Assembly: GCF_001625215.2 (NCBI RefSeq)
Contig: NC_030389.2
Coordinates: 2,392,930 to 2,456,929, forward strand
Length of the DNA: 64,000 nucleotides
Source: Daucus carota subsp. sativus
Taxonomy: Eukaryota; Streptophyta; Magnoliopsida; Apiales; Apiaceae
Direction: 5' to 3'
Shown: one piece after another, positions 44,670 to 56,687 of the stretch
Position numbering within the stretch: the stretch's first letter is position 1
Layout: each line of letters starts with the position of its first letter
The notes under the pieces: model-generated
Seen by the model: the letters and a program-made list of their open reading frames with translations, nothing else
Told to the model about the DNA's origin: nothing
Database searches by the model: none
Made by a program: the position numbers and the translations under genes

Positions 44670-45030
44670 TACAATTAAGAGTAAGTATATATAGTGGTGG
44701 TTGAACTTTATCTATTTCTTCATTTTGTTGGCCGGAATTTTAAATTTGTAATAGAATGGTTATATATTGTTTTAATTCGTACAAAAGATAGCTAAGGGCC
44801 ACTATTTTGAGATAAAAAGTTTAGTTAGCTAGGTTTTCGAAACATATATAAAAATAATGTCTCGCCATCCATTTTGAAATTCTAGACACTAAAGTGTAAA
44901 AATGGATAAAGTTCAATCATCATTTTACATTTTACATTTACTCTAGGATTAATAATAAATTGGTTTCTTGTTGTGTGTATTTACATCTCTGTAGGTATTA
45001 GAAAATATGGAATGTATATATTAATAAATG

Positions 45031-45220
45031 GGATTTTCTATGGTGTGCCCAAGGGCACACAATAGTCCCTAACTCCAATAAAAATAGCTCTTTTTGATTG
45101 GTGGGTGAATAATAAATGTGAATGGCCCCCCGCATTCACATCAATTCCACCAATCAAAATAGCCCATTTTATAAAATTTAATGTTTATTGTGTGCTCTTG
45201 GACACACGTTAGAAAGACCG
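45031..45220. mobile_element. Foldback MITE with 10-bp target duplication (Mutator-like)
   Basis: TTAATAAATG flanks both sides exactly (45021-45030, 45221-45230). The interior is a long imperfect palindrome: GTGTGCCCAAGGGCACACAA near the left end against TTGTGTGCTCTTGGACACAC near the right, and GATTGGTGGGTGAAT against CACCAATCAAAATAGC. 190 bp, no ORF. It lies 350 bp after the copy C stop. Confidence 0.85.
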
Positions 45221-45811
45221 TTAATAAATGTATGCATGGAAGAACCCTGTCTAGCTAGAAACTGCAGTTTCCATATTGTTGAATACAAGTTATGAGAATC
45301 CATTCTCCGTTAGTTGGGAATTTAGTGTTTGGTATTTCTTAGTCTCTCCCTCTCATCGAATTCTATATTGGTTTACTTTATATTACTCCTGTAATGTAAA
45401 GCATAGTTCTATCATTTATCTTTCAAATTTTTTTCTTAATAAAAATTTAAATACTAATTTTTATTCAAAAAAAATATTTAAAAATAAATTATAAAATTTT
45501 AAGAGTATTAAAGTGCGTCCAACTTCGCGTGCCTCGATATATATAATTCATGGGGACGAGAAGATATTATTGTTGTGACAGTACTCCTAATTACTAAATA
45601 CTAACTCTCCTGTTCACTAGTTTTTTTTATCTTTACCCTAATATTATATAATTAGTGTTCCTAATTACTAAATACTAACTCTCCTGATTAGCGTAGACTT
45701 ATATACTCTCTGGTTTTAGTTTAATTCTTTTTGACATTTTTACATTATATTAAGATATTAAAAGTTTATATCTAAATATGATGAGTTGTTTAAAATTTAT
45801 ATTAATAGATA

Positions 45812-46115
45812 CTCCCTCCGTCCCTATTTATCTGTCCACTTTGAAAGTAAAAATTTGTCCCTATTTATCTGTCCATTTATACTTTCAAAACTAATTTAAT
45901 GATAGTTTTTCAAATATATCTCCATAATTTCAATTTTCAAGGCTTGACTTATTTAAAACTTGGTTGAATTCATGTTTTCAAGACATAAAGTAGGGGTATT
46001 CCACCATTTTCAAGATATTAATTAGAGGTATTTAATGAAAAAGTTTATACAATCAATTATTCCTTGGTATGTGTTTTTTTTTCCAAAATGGACAGATAAA
46101 AAGGGACGGAGGGAG
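45812..46115. mobile_element. Stowaway MITE
   Basis: The ends CTCCCTCCGTCCCTATTTAT and ATAAAAAGGGACGGAGGGAG are inverted repeats, flanked by TA on both sides (45810-45811, 46116-46117). CCCTATTTATCTGTCCA is repeated near the left end. 304 bp, non-coding. Confidence 0.9.
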
Positions 46116-46117
46116 TA

Positions 46118-47208
46118 CTTTCTTATCACAAAGTAGTGGTATTCCAAAGCAAACGTAGAAAGTTTGTTATGTTCTACTTCTTATATTTAAGGTATAGGCC
46201 ATTTGTTTTTATTTAAATGTAGATAAAATCAATAAGGAAAAAAAAATGAGAGTAATTCATAGAATTGTACAAGTGACTGTTACATTTTTCTAGGCAATGA
46301 ATATTTTACACAGAGAGAGGGCGATCTCAAGTATTCTAATAAAAGTTGGAGACATTAACTAAAATTTTCCGCATGTTAATGCACACTGGAATTCGTGCTT
46401 GACAATTTTTCTTTTTGTTTTCTCTATTTTGTATAAGAATACAACTTTTCGTGTCATAAAAAACAAAGAAAAGATCATAAATATTCGTGCAAGAAGTAGA
46501 TGGCTCATGTGATACACAATAGAGATGGTATGAGATTCAATACGGGCAGGAGCTTGTGAAATCCATTATAATTGTCATCATCCTCATTATGTTTAAAAAT
46601 AAAAATTAATCAGATCTAATGGAATTGCAACACTACGAAAATTGTTGACTTCAACATGGACAACAAAAATGATAATCAATGATGAACGAAGTGGAACACT
46701 TACAGAGATGTGCGCGCTGAACTATTGTATTATGAAGAAATATATAAAACAAATTCATAATTGATGCCCATAATTATAGCTGTGGTCCATATTTTATACT
46801 GTATATCTAACCTTCATTAACTAAACATGATTTAAAATCTAAAAACTAATAAAAGGAGAATAATAAGAACTGTTAGATTAAATATAATAAATGGCTAAGA
46901 TGTTAGTTTACAATACTACAACAAAAAATGTGTTCGTACAAGGAACTTTACTCTATTTACATAATACTTTCGATTTATATATTATATATTTTGTTTGAGT
47001 TGAAATTATATAAGCACAGGCCATACATGTTTCCAACAACAGAAGTGTCACTTTGCGATTATTTTCTATTTTTGAGGAGCATTTCATATCAAACCTAGCA
47101 TCTCATATGACTTGTTTGGTTGACACTAGTACATAATCCAATCTTCTTGGATCATTGAAGCAGTTTTAAGAACCTTTCAGTTGACTCTTAAATACAATAT
47201 ATATATAT
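46118..47208. other. Gene-free region
   Basis: AT-rich, no recognised feature. Confidence 0.4.
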
Positions 47209-49815
47209 ATGGGTCGAGTTCTAGGGAGACTCTTCGTATTGAGAGACCTAAGAGACTCTATCTAGACCATCCGTTAGTTAGTATTTTTATACTATCTTGA
47301 ATACATCTCACAATGGCAATACGGTAATTATTCGTATTAATGGAGGCAATATTTTATATTTCAAATATTTCTTAGCTGTGTATTTATGGAAGCTATTAAT
47401 ATGCTTTTATGTAGCGATTTAATGATCTTTTCAGATTCGGAAAGAATATTTTGTGCATTTTTTTATAGATCGAATAATCTTCTTATATTTGGAAATGAGA
47501 TATTGTGCTCTTATTTTTGAGATTGAATTATCTTTTCAGATTTGGAAAGAATATATTTACTCAATACTATAGCTTGGATCACTTTATATAGCAAACATGA
47601 TAATATTAAAAATTAATAGAACACTTGCCAGAATAATATTAAAAGCACTCATATAAATAAATTTCTTAAAGAACACTCATATAAATTTGTATTTGTCCTA
47701 GAAGATTATGTTATTTTCAAGAACACCTTAAGGAATCTTCTAATCAAATCTTGCCATCTTAATAAAACAAGATTTTTGAACGCGGAATTCTTTATCGCCC
47801 GTCTCAGGAACACCTTTACGAATCTTATGAAAATAATTAGTAGTGTAATATAAAAAGGTATTAATTAGTGAGTAAAATATACTATAACGGTAACGAACGA
47901 ATGAGATTTTCTACTTTAAATCAATAATACAGGATATTTTGCGGATACTACAAGTAGAACCTTATTGATATTATTATAATTTTTATTTTAATATTAAAAA
48001 AATTATTCTTATCAGTGACATGAACACGTTATAAAATTTTCATATAAATAAAAACGTTAAATCTTTAATAGAAACTTTTAAAAACTCTTTTCACCTTCCC
48101 GAAAACTCCAGATAAATTTTCTCACATTTTTAATAATAATAAATTTATGAAACATTAGTTTGAATCTCTATTGAAATATTTATTTATTTATATTTTTTAA
48201 CATCAATATCTAAAATTTTATAAAAATATTGACAACTTTTAATTGATGGTAAAAGACATTGTTGATTTTATTATGTATTGAAAATTATTAAAACTAGGAA
48301 TTAAACTTAAATTAAACAAAAAAATTTAATTCACAACACCGCCTTCAAGAACACATTAAGGAATCTCTCAATAATATCTTCCCACCTTTCAACCACTTTT
48401 CTATTTTATTAAAAATAATACAAGAGATTTAATCATGAAATTTTCATCATGTGTTCAAGGAACACCTTGAAAAATCTTGTAAAATTAAATTAATAATTTG
48501 ATATGAAAAAAGTATAAATTAGTAAATAAAATATGGTAATAAATACAAGAGGTTTTGCAAATATTACTAGTAGAACTTTGTTGGTATCATTGTAATTTTA
48601 ATTTTTTTAAATAATAATATGTAATTGTTCTTATTACCTTCACGAACAATTTATAGAATCTTTCGTATAAATATTTATGAGCAAAACAAATGTTGCTAGA
48701 TCTCTTATATATTAGAACCTTAGTATTTGAGAACTCCATAATGAATCTCCATATTAATCACCTTAAAGAATCTCCTTAATGTAATTTTTTTTAAAAAAAA
48801 CACGTATTTTTATTATATGACTACGTAACACCTTAAAGAATCTCTAAAAAAATATTTTATAATAAGATTCGTTTAAGTGTTTCACTCGCCTTATGAGAAT
48901 ATTTTATAATTGTGACTACTTCACATAATAATATTTAATAATGTGGATTAAAAATTTAAGATTTTCTTAGGTGTTTCGCTATGTATCTTTATTATAACAA
49001 ATAAAAGAAGGACAATTAAATTAAAATATCAATATTTAATATTTTATATAATTTTTGTACGATACAATATATATTATGGTATATTTTAGATAAATTTAAC
49101 TTGCATATTACATTATTAATCGTTTTGATATAAAATTTATGTATTTTTCCGATCAATATTATTATTTTTCAGTTTTATACTTTTTTTTATATTTCTTTAC
49201 ATTTTCACTTATCTTATAAAAGACTTATTTTGGTGTTCAACCGTAAAAATTTATTTAAATATTATAGTATAAGCCTTAAAAAAAATTGTAGTACAATATT
49301 CAATTATGGGTCTACTTATGAACTCAACGGAGAACATTAATCGGAACACTAATACTCTCTCTCGTGTAACTTACAGAGACATATTTTGGATTCAATGACC
49401 ACCTTAAGAACACGATCACTTAACTGAACAATTTAACTTAGTCATGTCGCATCAACTTATTAGAAAATGGAACTGAAACAATTATAAGGTAAGTAATCAA
49501 TGACATTAATGAAGATATAAACTTTGTTAAGAAAATGATATATCCAAAATCTAAACCACTTAAAGATGGTAACGTATGTTATGCAGACAAGATTTATTGC
49601 AATCTTGTTAAATATGGTAATAGAAGATTTGTGTTTAATGTGTATGTAGAAATTGTATTATTTTCTTTCCACATACTATCCTTATACTGTAAATCATGTA
49701 TTAACTACCAAATACTTGTTCATATTCATGACCACAAGATTGAATAATATCCGACGGTTAGATATATGGTCTCTCGGGTCTCTCCCTGAGCACCGGTCTC
49801 TTTTGAACCTCCCCC
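47209..49815. mobile_element. Degenerate 2.6-kb terminal-inverted-repeat element
   Basis: The left end (TCGAGTTCTAGGGAGACTC, GAGAGACCTAAGAGACTC, ATCCGTTAG) and the inverse of the right end (GGGGGAGGTTCAAAAGAGAC, GGGAGAGACCCGAGAGACC, AACCGTCGGAT) align as an imperfect inverted repeat of about 70 bp. No transposase is readable, so it is non-autonomous or dead. The interior holds a diverged direct repeat: about 47719-48060 and about 48350-48680 share CAAGAACAC.TTAAGGAATCT, GGAACACCTT..AATCTT, TTAGT.A.TAAAATAT and TACTAGTAGAAC.TT. The word AACACCTTAAAGAATCTC recurs at about 48770 and 48830. Confidence 0.5.
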
Positions 49816-49822
49816 TATGTGG

Positions 49823-50196
49823 AGGGTTACTCCAGTGAGAACTTTTTAAAATGAGAACCGTGAGAACTTTCTTAATTTATCATATTTTAATTAATCTAAA
49901 CATCAAACTAGTGGGTACCCAATACAAAAAATGTATATAAAACTATTCTCTCCCTAACTAATCAAAAAAAAAAAATTCAAAAAAAAATTCAAAAAAAAAG
50001 TCCACTGCCACGTCATCAGTGATTTTTTTTGATTTTTTTATTTTATTTTTTTTCGGCTAGCTAGGTGGAGACCTTAATGATATACATTTTTTGTAAAGGT
50101 GCCCCTGGCGGGGCCCTTCAAATGAATGAGATATTGATAAATTAAAAAAGTTCTCACGGTTCCCATTTTAAGAAAGTTCTCATTTGAGCAAGTGCC

Positions 50197-50203
<7 letters not shown>
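49823..50203. mobile_element. MITE with about 58-bp terminal inverted repeats
   Basis: The left arm (GAGAACTTTTTAAAATGAGA, ACCGTGAGAACTTTCTTAAT, TTATCAT) is matched by the inverse of the right arm (GAGAACTTTCTTAAAATGGG, AACCGTGAGAACTTTTTTAA, TTTATCA). The centre carries GGTGCCCCTGGCGGGGCCC. It abuts the right end of the 2.6-kb element. Non-coding, followed by a TA tract. Confidence 0.7.
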
Positions 50204-50227
<24 letters not shown>

Positions 50228-50558
50228 CTTTAGAAAGTTTGTACACAATTAACAGAGTCATGTCAGTTCCAACAATACTACTTATACACTGTTTTTATAC
50301 TATATTTTATTAATATATGAACTAAAAAAAATGGAAAAGTGATGGATAAATAGAAGAGAATGAACTTTTTATTACTAAAATTAAGTTAAAAACATAAATG
50401 AGAGAAGAGAAAGTATGCTCTTAAGTCTATAAAAAAACCTCTTAGAATCTCTTCCAACTCTATTTGAATCATCATGACTCTTTATTTTTTTACCTAAACA
50501 GATATAGGATATAAAAGAGACTCGGAGACAGTCTTACATGCTCAGACAAATCACAGCC

Positions 50559-50570
50559 TTTTATTACACA
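50559..50570 (-). terminator. Polyadenylation signal of the Kazal gene
   Basis: On the minus strand GTAATAAAAGG lies about 110 bases past the stop codon, a suitable place for a plant near-upstream AATAAA element. Confidence 0.45.
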
Positions 50571-50679
50571 CAAATCGAATTATCGATAGCCAGATATGCA
50601 ACTACTAACACATTATTATTACACACGGAGTTCCTGAAAACTACAGACAATTATTAGCCATCAAGGCAGAAGGACCAGA

Positions 50680-50952
50680 TTAACAAGGTCCCAATTTGAC
50701 AACACGAACTCCATTGCAGTGAGCCTCAGCACATCCGCAAGTGTAGGTGACTCCGTTGGCGCCGCAGACTGGATCGGCTCTAAAACACTGAATATTGCAT
50801 GGAGCGGCAGGCTTAGTCACCGGAGAAGACCCTGGACAGAGCTTAGAGTCATTGATCTTTGAAGTTCGGGCGGATTGGACGTCTGGAGGAAGAATAGTAA
50901 TAGCCATGATGGTGATAAGCATGAGGAGAAAAATAGACTTTGGGGAACTCAT
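50680..50952 (-). CDS. Kazal-type serine proteinase inhibitor, secreted
   Basis: A single-exon ORF of 90 residues. Residues 1-27 (MSSPKSIFLLMLITIMAITI...DVQS) look like a signal peptide. The mature part has eight cysteines (39, 52, 56, 63, 72, 74, 79, 90). Its core DPVCGANGVTYTCGC is the Kazal signature, followed by AEAHCNGV and a C-terminal LGPC. This arrangement matches the small plant Kazal-type inhibitors (Arabidopsis KPI-like proteins), which inhibit serine proteases and are thought to act in defence or development outside the cell. The ATG at 50952 is the only one giving the signal peptide. A TATA box lies about 125 bp upstream and AATAAA about 110 bp downstream of the stop. No breaks. 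Family assignment is strong; target protease unknown. Confidence 0.9.
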   Translation of the reverse strand: MSSPKSIFLLMLITIMAITILPPDVQSARTSKINDSKLCPGSSPVTKPAAPCNIQCFRADPVCGANGVTYTCGCAEAHCNGVRVVKLGPC

Positions 50953-51074
50953 TGTTATTGATAGCAGTAAGAGTATTACACAACTGGTTCCTGAACTAGT
51001 TGGAGTAAATATGAATTGTCTGCTGTCGGCTAGATCTGCCGGAACTTTTGACTAGCTGCCAGCTTAGCATTATC

Positions 51075-51085
51075 CATATATACAC
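51075..51085 (-). promoter_or_regulatory. TATA box of the Kazal gene
   Basis: Minus-strand GTGTATATATGG lies about 125 bases upstream of the ATG and would give a leader of about 90 bases. The sequence closely fits a plant TATA consensus. Confidence 0.6.
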
Positions 51086-51277
51086 ATACATGATGTATAT
51101 GTATGAGTTATTATCATGTTGTCTATTTAACTTAAAAATTAAAAACTCATGTATTTGCGGATCTCAAGTAATAATGTATAACAAATGGACTGTGTATTTG
51201 TAAACTAATTAAATAAGGTTTCAAAATAATAAGACAGCGGCTTAAAATCTTCTGGGTCACGTTCTCTTATGTTATTA

Positions 51278-51653
51278 TTTCCTCGGTCCCTTTTTAGTTT
51301 TTTTTTTTTGATAATCCGAAAAAAGATAAAAACAAGAAGCGAGTTGGCTTTACACATGAATAGCCCCACTCGGAGAAACAACCAACACAGACAAGCACCA
51401 GGAAAACAGAAGAAACAAGAACAGGTCCCTTTTTAGTTGTAGGTTCAAATTGACAAAAATTTGATTGAAATTTATTATTATTTTATCAAGTAAAAAAAAA
51501 ATATGTCACCGAAAATAACTTTTAATCTATTTTAAAATATAATTTTCAGTTTTTTAAAATAATGAAAGAGTGACTTATATAATTTTTGATCAAATATTAG
51601 TCAATTTCTTCAATAAAAATAAAAATGTGACAATTAAAAAGGGACGGAGAGAG
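51278..51653. mobile_element. Stowaway-like MITE interrupted by a retroposon
   Basis: The left end TTTCCTCGGTCCCTTTTTAG and right end TTAAAAAGGGACGGAGAGAG are inverted repeats, with AT-rich interior on the right side. The left arm is split by a 124-bp insertion with its own target duplication (next entry). Confidence 0.7.
51300..51423 (-). mobile_element. Short retroposon with 15-bp target duplication
   Basis: GGTCCCTTTTTAGTT flanks it exactly (51285-51299 and 51424-51438). On the minus strand the insert ends in GGATTATCAAAAAAAAAA, a poly(A) tail. It is a 5'-truncated LINE end, a SINE fragment or a transcript copy. The body (GAGTTGGCTTTACACATG, GCCCCACTCGGAGAAACA) is not recognised. Confidence 0.8.
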
Positions 51654-51655
51654 TA

Positions 51656-52497
51656 ATTGATAAGTTCATCGAAACCATCAAAACATAATAATTCATTGAT
51701 ATAATTGGAGTCCTAGTTATACTTATAAATTGAGTGAATATCTGTTCTGTTATGATTTGAGATTTAGATTTTAATTCTGTTATTATTATATTTTTCCTTT
51801 CTTATAATTATCGATGAAACTAAGGGGCCTTTATTTAATGATTAAACGGTTCATTTTATAGGATAGAAATCTCGTATTCTGCATTAGCAATTATATTTGT
51901 GTGAAAGGAGAATCTTAATCCGATAAATCAATTTTTCATATCTCCTTAAAATACTTATTAACATACCTCTCATTTCTATTCTTGTCCACCATCAAACACC
52001 CGGTAAATCAAATTTTATTTATATATTTATGTTAAATTTAATTTGTACACTGACCTAATCTTTGATTGATTATATAGCACTCAAGTTTTGTTTAAAACAA
52101 TTAAGTACTAAAACATATTTTTAAAATAAATTAACAGAAAAATTCTAATATTATAACAAATGTAACAACAATATTATGGTACATTACATATGCTTGATAA
52201 TAGATACTTTAACGTGATTTTGTTGTCTAAAATTTTTATATTTTTAAATAACGAGTATATTCAAGTGATTTTTTTTGATAAAATCAAAAACTGACTAAAA
52301 TCATAATATTTATATATCTTTATCAGAAACAAATGCGATTTATTTCTCGATAATAACAAAAGTCAACTCCGTTAAGTTTTTCCTGGATAATGGTCAAAGG
52401 TTCAAATCCGCGCAAGTTAGCGTACGCGTAGTTTAGTGGCACTACATTAAGGCTTCCAGTTCCAAAAGCAGATATAGTTGTTAGCCAAATCTTGCAA
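51656..52497. other. Intergenic, upstream of the two-helix gene
   Basis: AT-rich sequence with no recognised element. A pol III B-box-like AGGTTCAAATCC near 52396 has no A box upstream and is not called a tRNA. Confidence 0.4.
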
Positions 52498-53660
52498 ATG
52501 CCGAGAGTCCGATTAACCGCGGAGATTGCTATGAAAGGCGACACTGTCAAATTCAGTGGCCAGAGGTCCGTGCAATTTATTTTCAGATTATTTCTCTCTC
52601 ACTCTCTCTCTCTCTCTCTGTTTTTTTTTTAAATTTTAAATTTGACTCAACAGTTCCTCATTGTTCTGCTTTTCATTGTGAATTTGTGATAATTCCTTGA
52701 GCTGGAACTTGATTTATGGTCGAATGATCTGATTTTCTGATTTGATAATCAGGAAATCAGTATAAGAATCTTGGGGATTAATTTTTGTGATTTAGTACCA
52801 GTAGTGTTGTTTCTTTGTGTTTAGTGGAATTCTTTCTGCTTGCATAAAATCTCGAAAAAGTGAATAGGTCTTTGATGGGGGACTTGAATAGGGTTGTATT
52901 CGATCGGGATTCTTTGGCATTTTATTTGATTTAGGATTTCCGGGAGTATTCAATTTGGATTTTGAAAAAACTCGAAAAATATTGTGGTATAAATTCAGGA
53001 TTTTAATGTCCGGTTTGACATTGTTGTTACAGACAAGAACAACAGTTTTCTGCAGAGCAGGTGAAAAACTGTTTAGTAAATCTAAAATAATTATGAATCT
53101 AACTATGCAAATATCAAAAGAAATTACCAAACAGTAATCTGATTCGACAACAATTCCTTTTTTATACCAGCATTTTTTCTAACAGAATAGTATCAGATTT
53201 TATCGGCACTCCCAAAAAGACTGTAATAATCTGGCGGTATGAGTCTGAATATCCTTAAATATCTGGTGATATTTTGATTCCGGAAGTTGATATTATTATT
53301 TATCATATGTTTTAAATCAGTCAAACTTAAGTACCCTGGTAATCTATCACTGCATATTTGTTAACTTCTCTTGCTTTGTGTAGGCCGGTTGCAACATGGA
53401 GTAAGAATTGGATAATTGGCAGGTGGATTGCGTTGGTCTTTCTAGTTTTTTTTCTAATGGTAGTGGACATACATTGCTTTGGTCTTCTCCGTAAATATAA
53501 CCCAGAAGACACAGTGTATGGTTTGTTTATAATGGGGTTAGGAAACCTGATTGGTTTGGGTTTTCTGGGTACACAAGCTCAAGAACTAATTCAAGATGCA
53601 AAGACCGTAAAGGATGTTCCTTTCTGGTGTTACGGCTTGGCAAGCTCTAGATCTAATTGA
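52498..53660 (+). CDS. Small two-helix membrane-protein gene, two exons
   Basis: Exon 1 (52498-52565) starts at ATG MPRVRLTAEIAMKGDTVKFS; a second in-frame ATG at 52531 would start MKGDTVKFSGQ. The donor is CAGAG|GTCCGT. Exon 2 (53384-53660, acceptor TTTGTGTAG) continues the split codon AG|G to give ...GQRPVATWSKNWIIGRW. The protein has 114 residues (103 from the second ATG). Helices lie at about residues 35-55 and 67-86, separated by LRKYNPEDTVYG, with an AQAQELIQDAKTVKDVP segment and a C-terminal YGLASSRSN. The exon structure is supported by the paralog at 16585-16309, which begins at the same splice point. A CT repeat lies just inside the 818-bp intron. I do not recognise the family. Function unknown. 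Confidence 0.8.
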
Positions 53661-56138
53661 AGAATCAATGGAAGACCGGGCTAATATCAAATATGTCTTT
53701 CGTGATGTAAGACATATTATTAATATGCATGTTAATAAATTAAGCTTGTTTTATCCAAGTGTCTTAGTTGAATAGAAATTTCGTGTTTTAAATTGTTCAA
53801 ATAATTGAATGTAGAATTCATGAAACTGATTTATATTACTCACCCTGTTATATATATATTATAATTGCGTATTTGCTTATTTATTGATTGTTTTCTAATT
53901 TTCTATTATCAAACTGTTTTAATATCTTATCAGTTGTAAAAGGTACACACATTCAATCAACGGGGTGAAGCCAATCAGGTGCTGGCCAATGGCTGATGGT
54001 CGTGGCTACTGGCTGAGTTGAAATACCTGGTTATCCGATTTGACTAGTGTTCAGTTGCGATGTCTATTAATATCCTTTAGGTTCTGCTAACCAATAGATT
54101 TTGAGGACATCACTAATCTCACGAGTCTTGGCCTATCGGTTGTACTAAATGTTAATTGGCAAGTCAAAGTGTTGTTCCTGGAATGCAACCAACTAGGTTA
54201 TTAGAGTTCAACTGTTTGTGTGTTGAAGTGAACATGCACTTGCTTAATAGTAGTGCACCTTTGGTCGGGAATTACAAATAGTTGCTTATTATCTTTTGAA
54301 CTCGTATCGAGGACATCTCAGTCCGGCTTCCTCGGGGTTAAAAGTTATTATGTTAAAAGAGTGTACATGTCATGCCTCAGTGAGATCTATCACCATAGTC
54401 TTGCTTGTCACTTCTCCCTTTATGAGATGCTAAAAACTTTCTTGGTGCTTCTTGTGAGAGTCTTGCTATCTTAAGCGAACTACATGAGAGTCTGGACTCT
54501 CTGACTTGAACTGGTAAATCTCTCATGTTCTTTGAAGAAATTAAGCACAGATAGGCTGTTGATGTGCAGTGCAACCCATTCACTCTGCTTTTGAAATGCT
54601 GCCTGTTTCTCCTTCATATTGTAACAATTACAAACCCTTCTATGTTGTTCGGAATGTCAGCTGTTTTCAGTTCATTTTTGCCAATACTGGAACCTATGTT
54701 TGTCTTCACATAACTATGTGGAGACTTTTTATAGTCGTGCTATCATTAAAATTTACTTCTGGAAAAATTTCTGTAAAGTTGGATTTGTTTTAGCCATCAG
54801 TGAGTGACATGCAGGATCAGAATTGTGTTTAACCAAATTCACTACAAGGCTCAGCAGTAGCTGCGTTGCTAGCTCTGCCTTGTCCGAATGTGAACTGCAT
54901 TTCTTGGTACTGACATGTTCACTTTTTAAAGCCGATCTTTCTCTGGCCTTCTCTTCTACAGTCAATTAATTACTTGCATCAATCAATGAATTTAAATTTG
55001 ATGGAGCTGCTAAATTTTCAGACAGGGTATTTTTGGGAAGCTTTTTTGGTGACGGATTCAGGGGCATGAGGGAAGCTGGATGGTTTGTACTAGCAATGGC
55101 TTGGAAGACCTAATTTATCAAAACCCTATTCATCAGGCTCAAAATCAAGAGAGTCCGCATGATTTGATATGAAGTACAAACAATGGCATGTATTATATTC
55201 GCATAGCTGGTAACAGACATATGGCATATTGATCAGAACTTTTTGAAGATTGAGCAAAGTTGAGCTTTATCAATGGCTGAGTTGGACCTGTATCTTTACT
55301 CTTGGTACACATGATAGAGTAGAGTTTATTACTAAGCTAAATTAAAACGTGCATTAACTGGTAGCAGTTTGACCAAAGGTTAGCCTGACTGAGTGCCTCT
55401 TTAGAAAATATATGGACTATCTTTCCGCATGACTATATTTTTTGCCGATGAGATTAGATCTTTAATCGCCGGCTTGTTTATGGCAACCAGATTGCCAGTC
55501 GTTGCCAATCTGGGAACTTAAGTTTTGGCCTTCCTTCTCGGTTCTGTTGAAATTCATGTTAAGTTGGACTGTTTTGTGCAGTTGGAGATTGATTTGCAGA
55601 ATAATGATTGTGTTGCCAACTTCACTGTAAAGCTTGGTAGTGTCTTTATGCCAACAAACGGCATAAAGATCTAAACTTGTTAAAGATTGAGCAGAGTTCT
55701 AATAAATGCCTCAAGCATGGATTACCATGGATTGACCAACATGGTTTACCATGGATTGATGGCATGATTCGAGGTTAAGTTGAAGTGAACAAATAAGCTG
55801 AATGTACTCTAATTTTGATGTCCCAGATGATCTATTTGAGGATGGGGTTGGGGTGTTTAGGACATTCATCTTGCAGTCGTCTAGCATTTATTTCTCGGCA
55901 AATTAAAGTAGGTTTGTAGTGCCAGACTCATAAACACCCAAGCATGCTTGCTCAGCACTGTCAACAGTGGTCATGTGCCTAGCAACCCCTGTACTAGTAT
56001 GTGAAAGGATTTCAATCCTGAAATGCAGGGGGCGTAATCATCAAGAGGGTAGAAGTTCATACAAAATGAGGGATGAGTGACTACAATGTGTAGAAGAACA
56101 AGATCCCTAGTCTCTGCCCCAGAAATGCAAAGAAGGCA
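53661..56138. other. Gene-free between the two-helix gene and copy D
   Basis: Several plus and minus frames of 60-74 codons exist (for example 54253-54474 and 54569-54793) but none has a known domain or a partner. The base composition is less AT-rich than other gaps, so an unrecognised transcript is possible. Nothing definite is seen. Confidence 0.35.
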
Positions 56139-56600
56139 CTAAGCATGTTCCAGCTGTTGCAACTGCTTCTCAGTATTAGCTTGATTTTCTTTGAGTCGAG
56201 ATTGTACACCGTCCTTCGTGGTTTCTGTGTTAGTGATAGACTCCTTAAGCAGAAGATCGGTTCTCCACATCCCTCTGCACCTCTTCAAATACATTTTCAT
56301 TTGCAATAAATTGATTCTCTGCATCCTTCTGCACCTCTTTTGATACATGTGCATCTGCAAGTGTTAGATTCTCCGCATCCCTCTGCGACCCTTCTGATGC
56401 ATTTAAATTTGCAAATAGTAGATTCTCCATATCCCTCTGTGACGCTTTCGACACATTTGCATCTGTAAGTGACTGATTCTCTTCATCACTTTGTGGCTCT
56501 TCCAATACATTTGCATCTGAATGTGAATGACTCTCCTCATCTTCTAACCAGTCTGATATACATGCATCTGGATATGAGTGATCCTCCAAATCCAATCGTA
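56139..56600 (-). pseudogene. Stranded repeat tail of the membrane-protein family
   Basis: The minus-strand frame from about 56595 reads LDLEDHSYPDACISD, then units such as ENQSLTDANVSKASQRDM, ENLTLADAHVSKEVQKDA, ENQFIANENVFEEVQRDV. It is the same 17-20-residue repeat as in copy A, here with six or so units. No helices or start precede it; the frame opens with a non-ATG codon. It lies downstream of copy D on the same strand, and the phrase D(V/L)(D/E)DHSY occurs both at the end of copy D and at the start of this piece. It was probably once the tail of D. Confidence 0.7.
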
Positions 56601-56687
56601 TCCCTTCGCGTAAAATTAAACTACCAAAACAGAACTTACAATAGGCTACTAGATATATATACTTAGGCTAACATTCCAGAGAGGGAC

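Noticed and set aside
50795..51055. 86-codon plus frame opposite the Kazal gene
   Set aside because: Antisense shadow of the inhibitor ORF and its leader.
52390..52440. Possible tRNA (AGGTTCAAATCC B box)
   Set aside because: The A-box-like TAGTTTAGTGGC lies after the B box, not before it, and no cloverleaf can be drawn.
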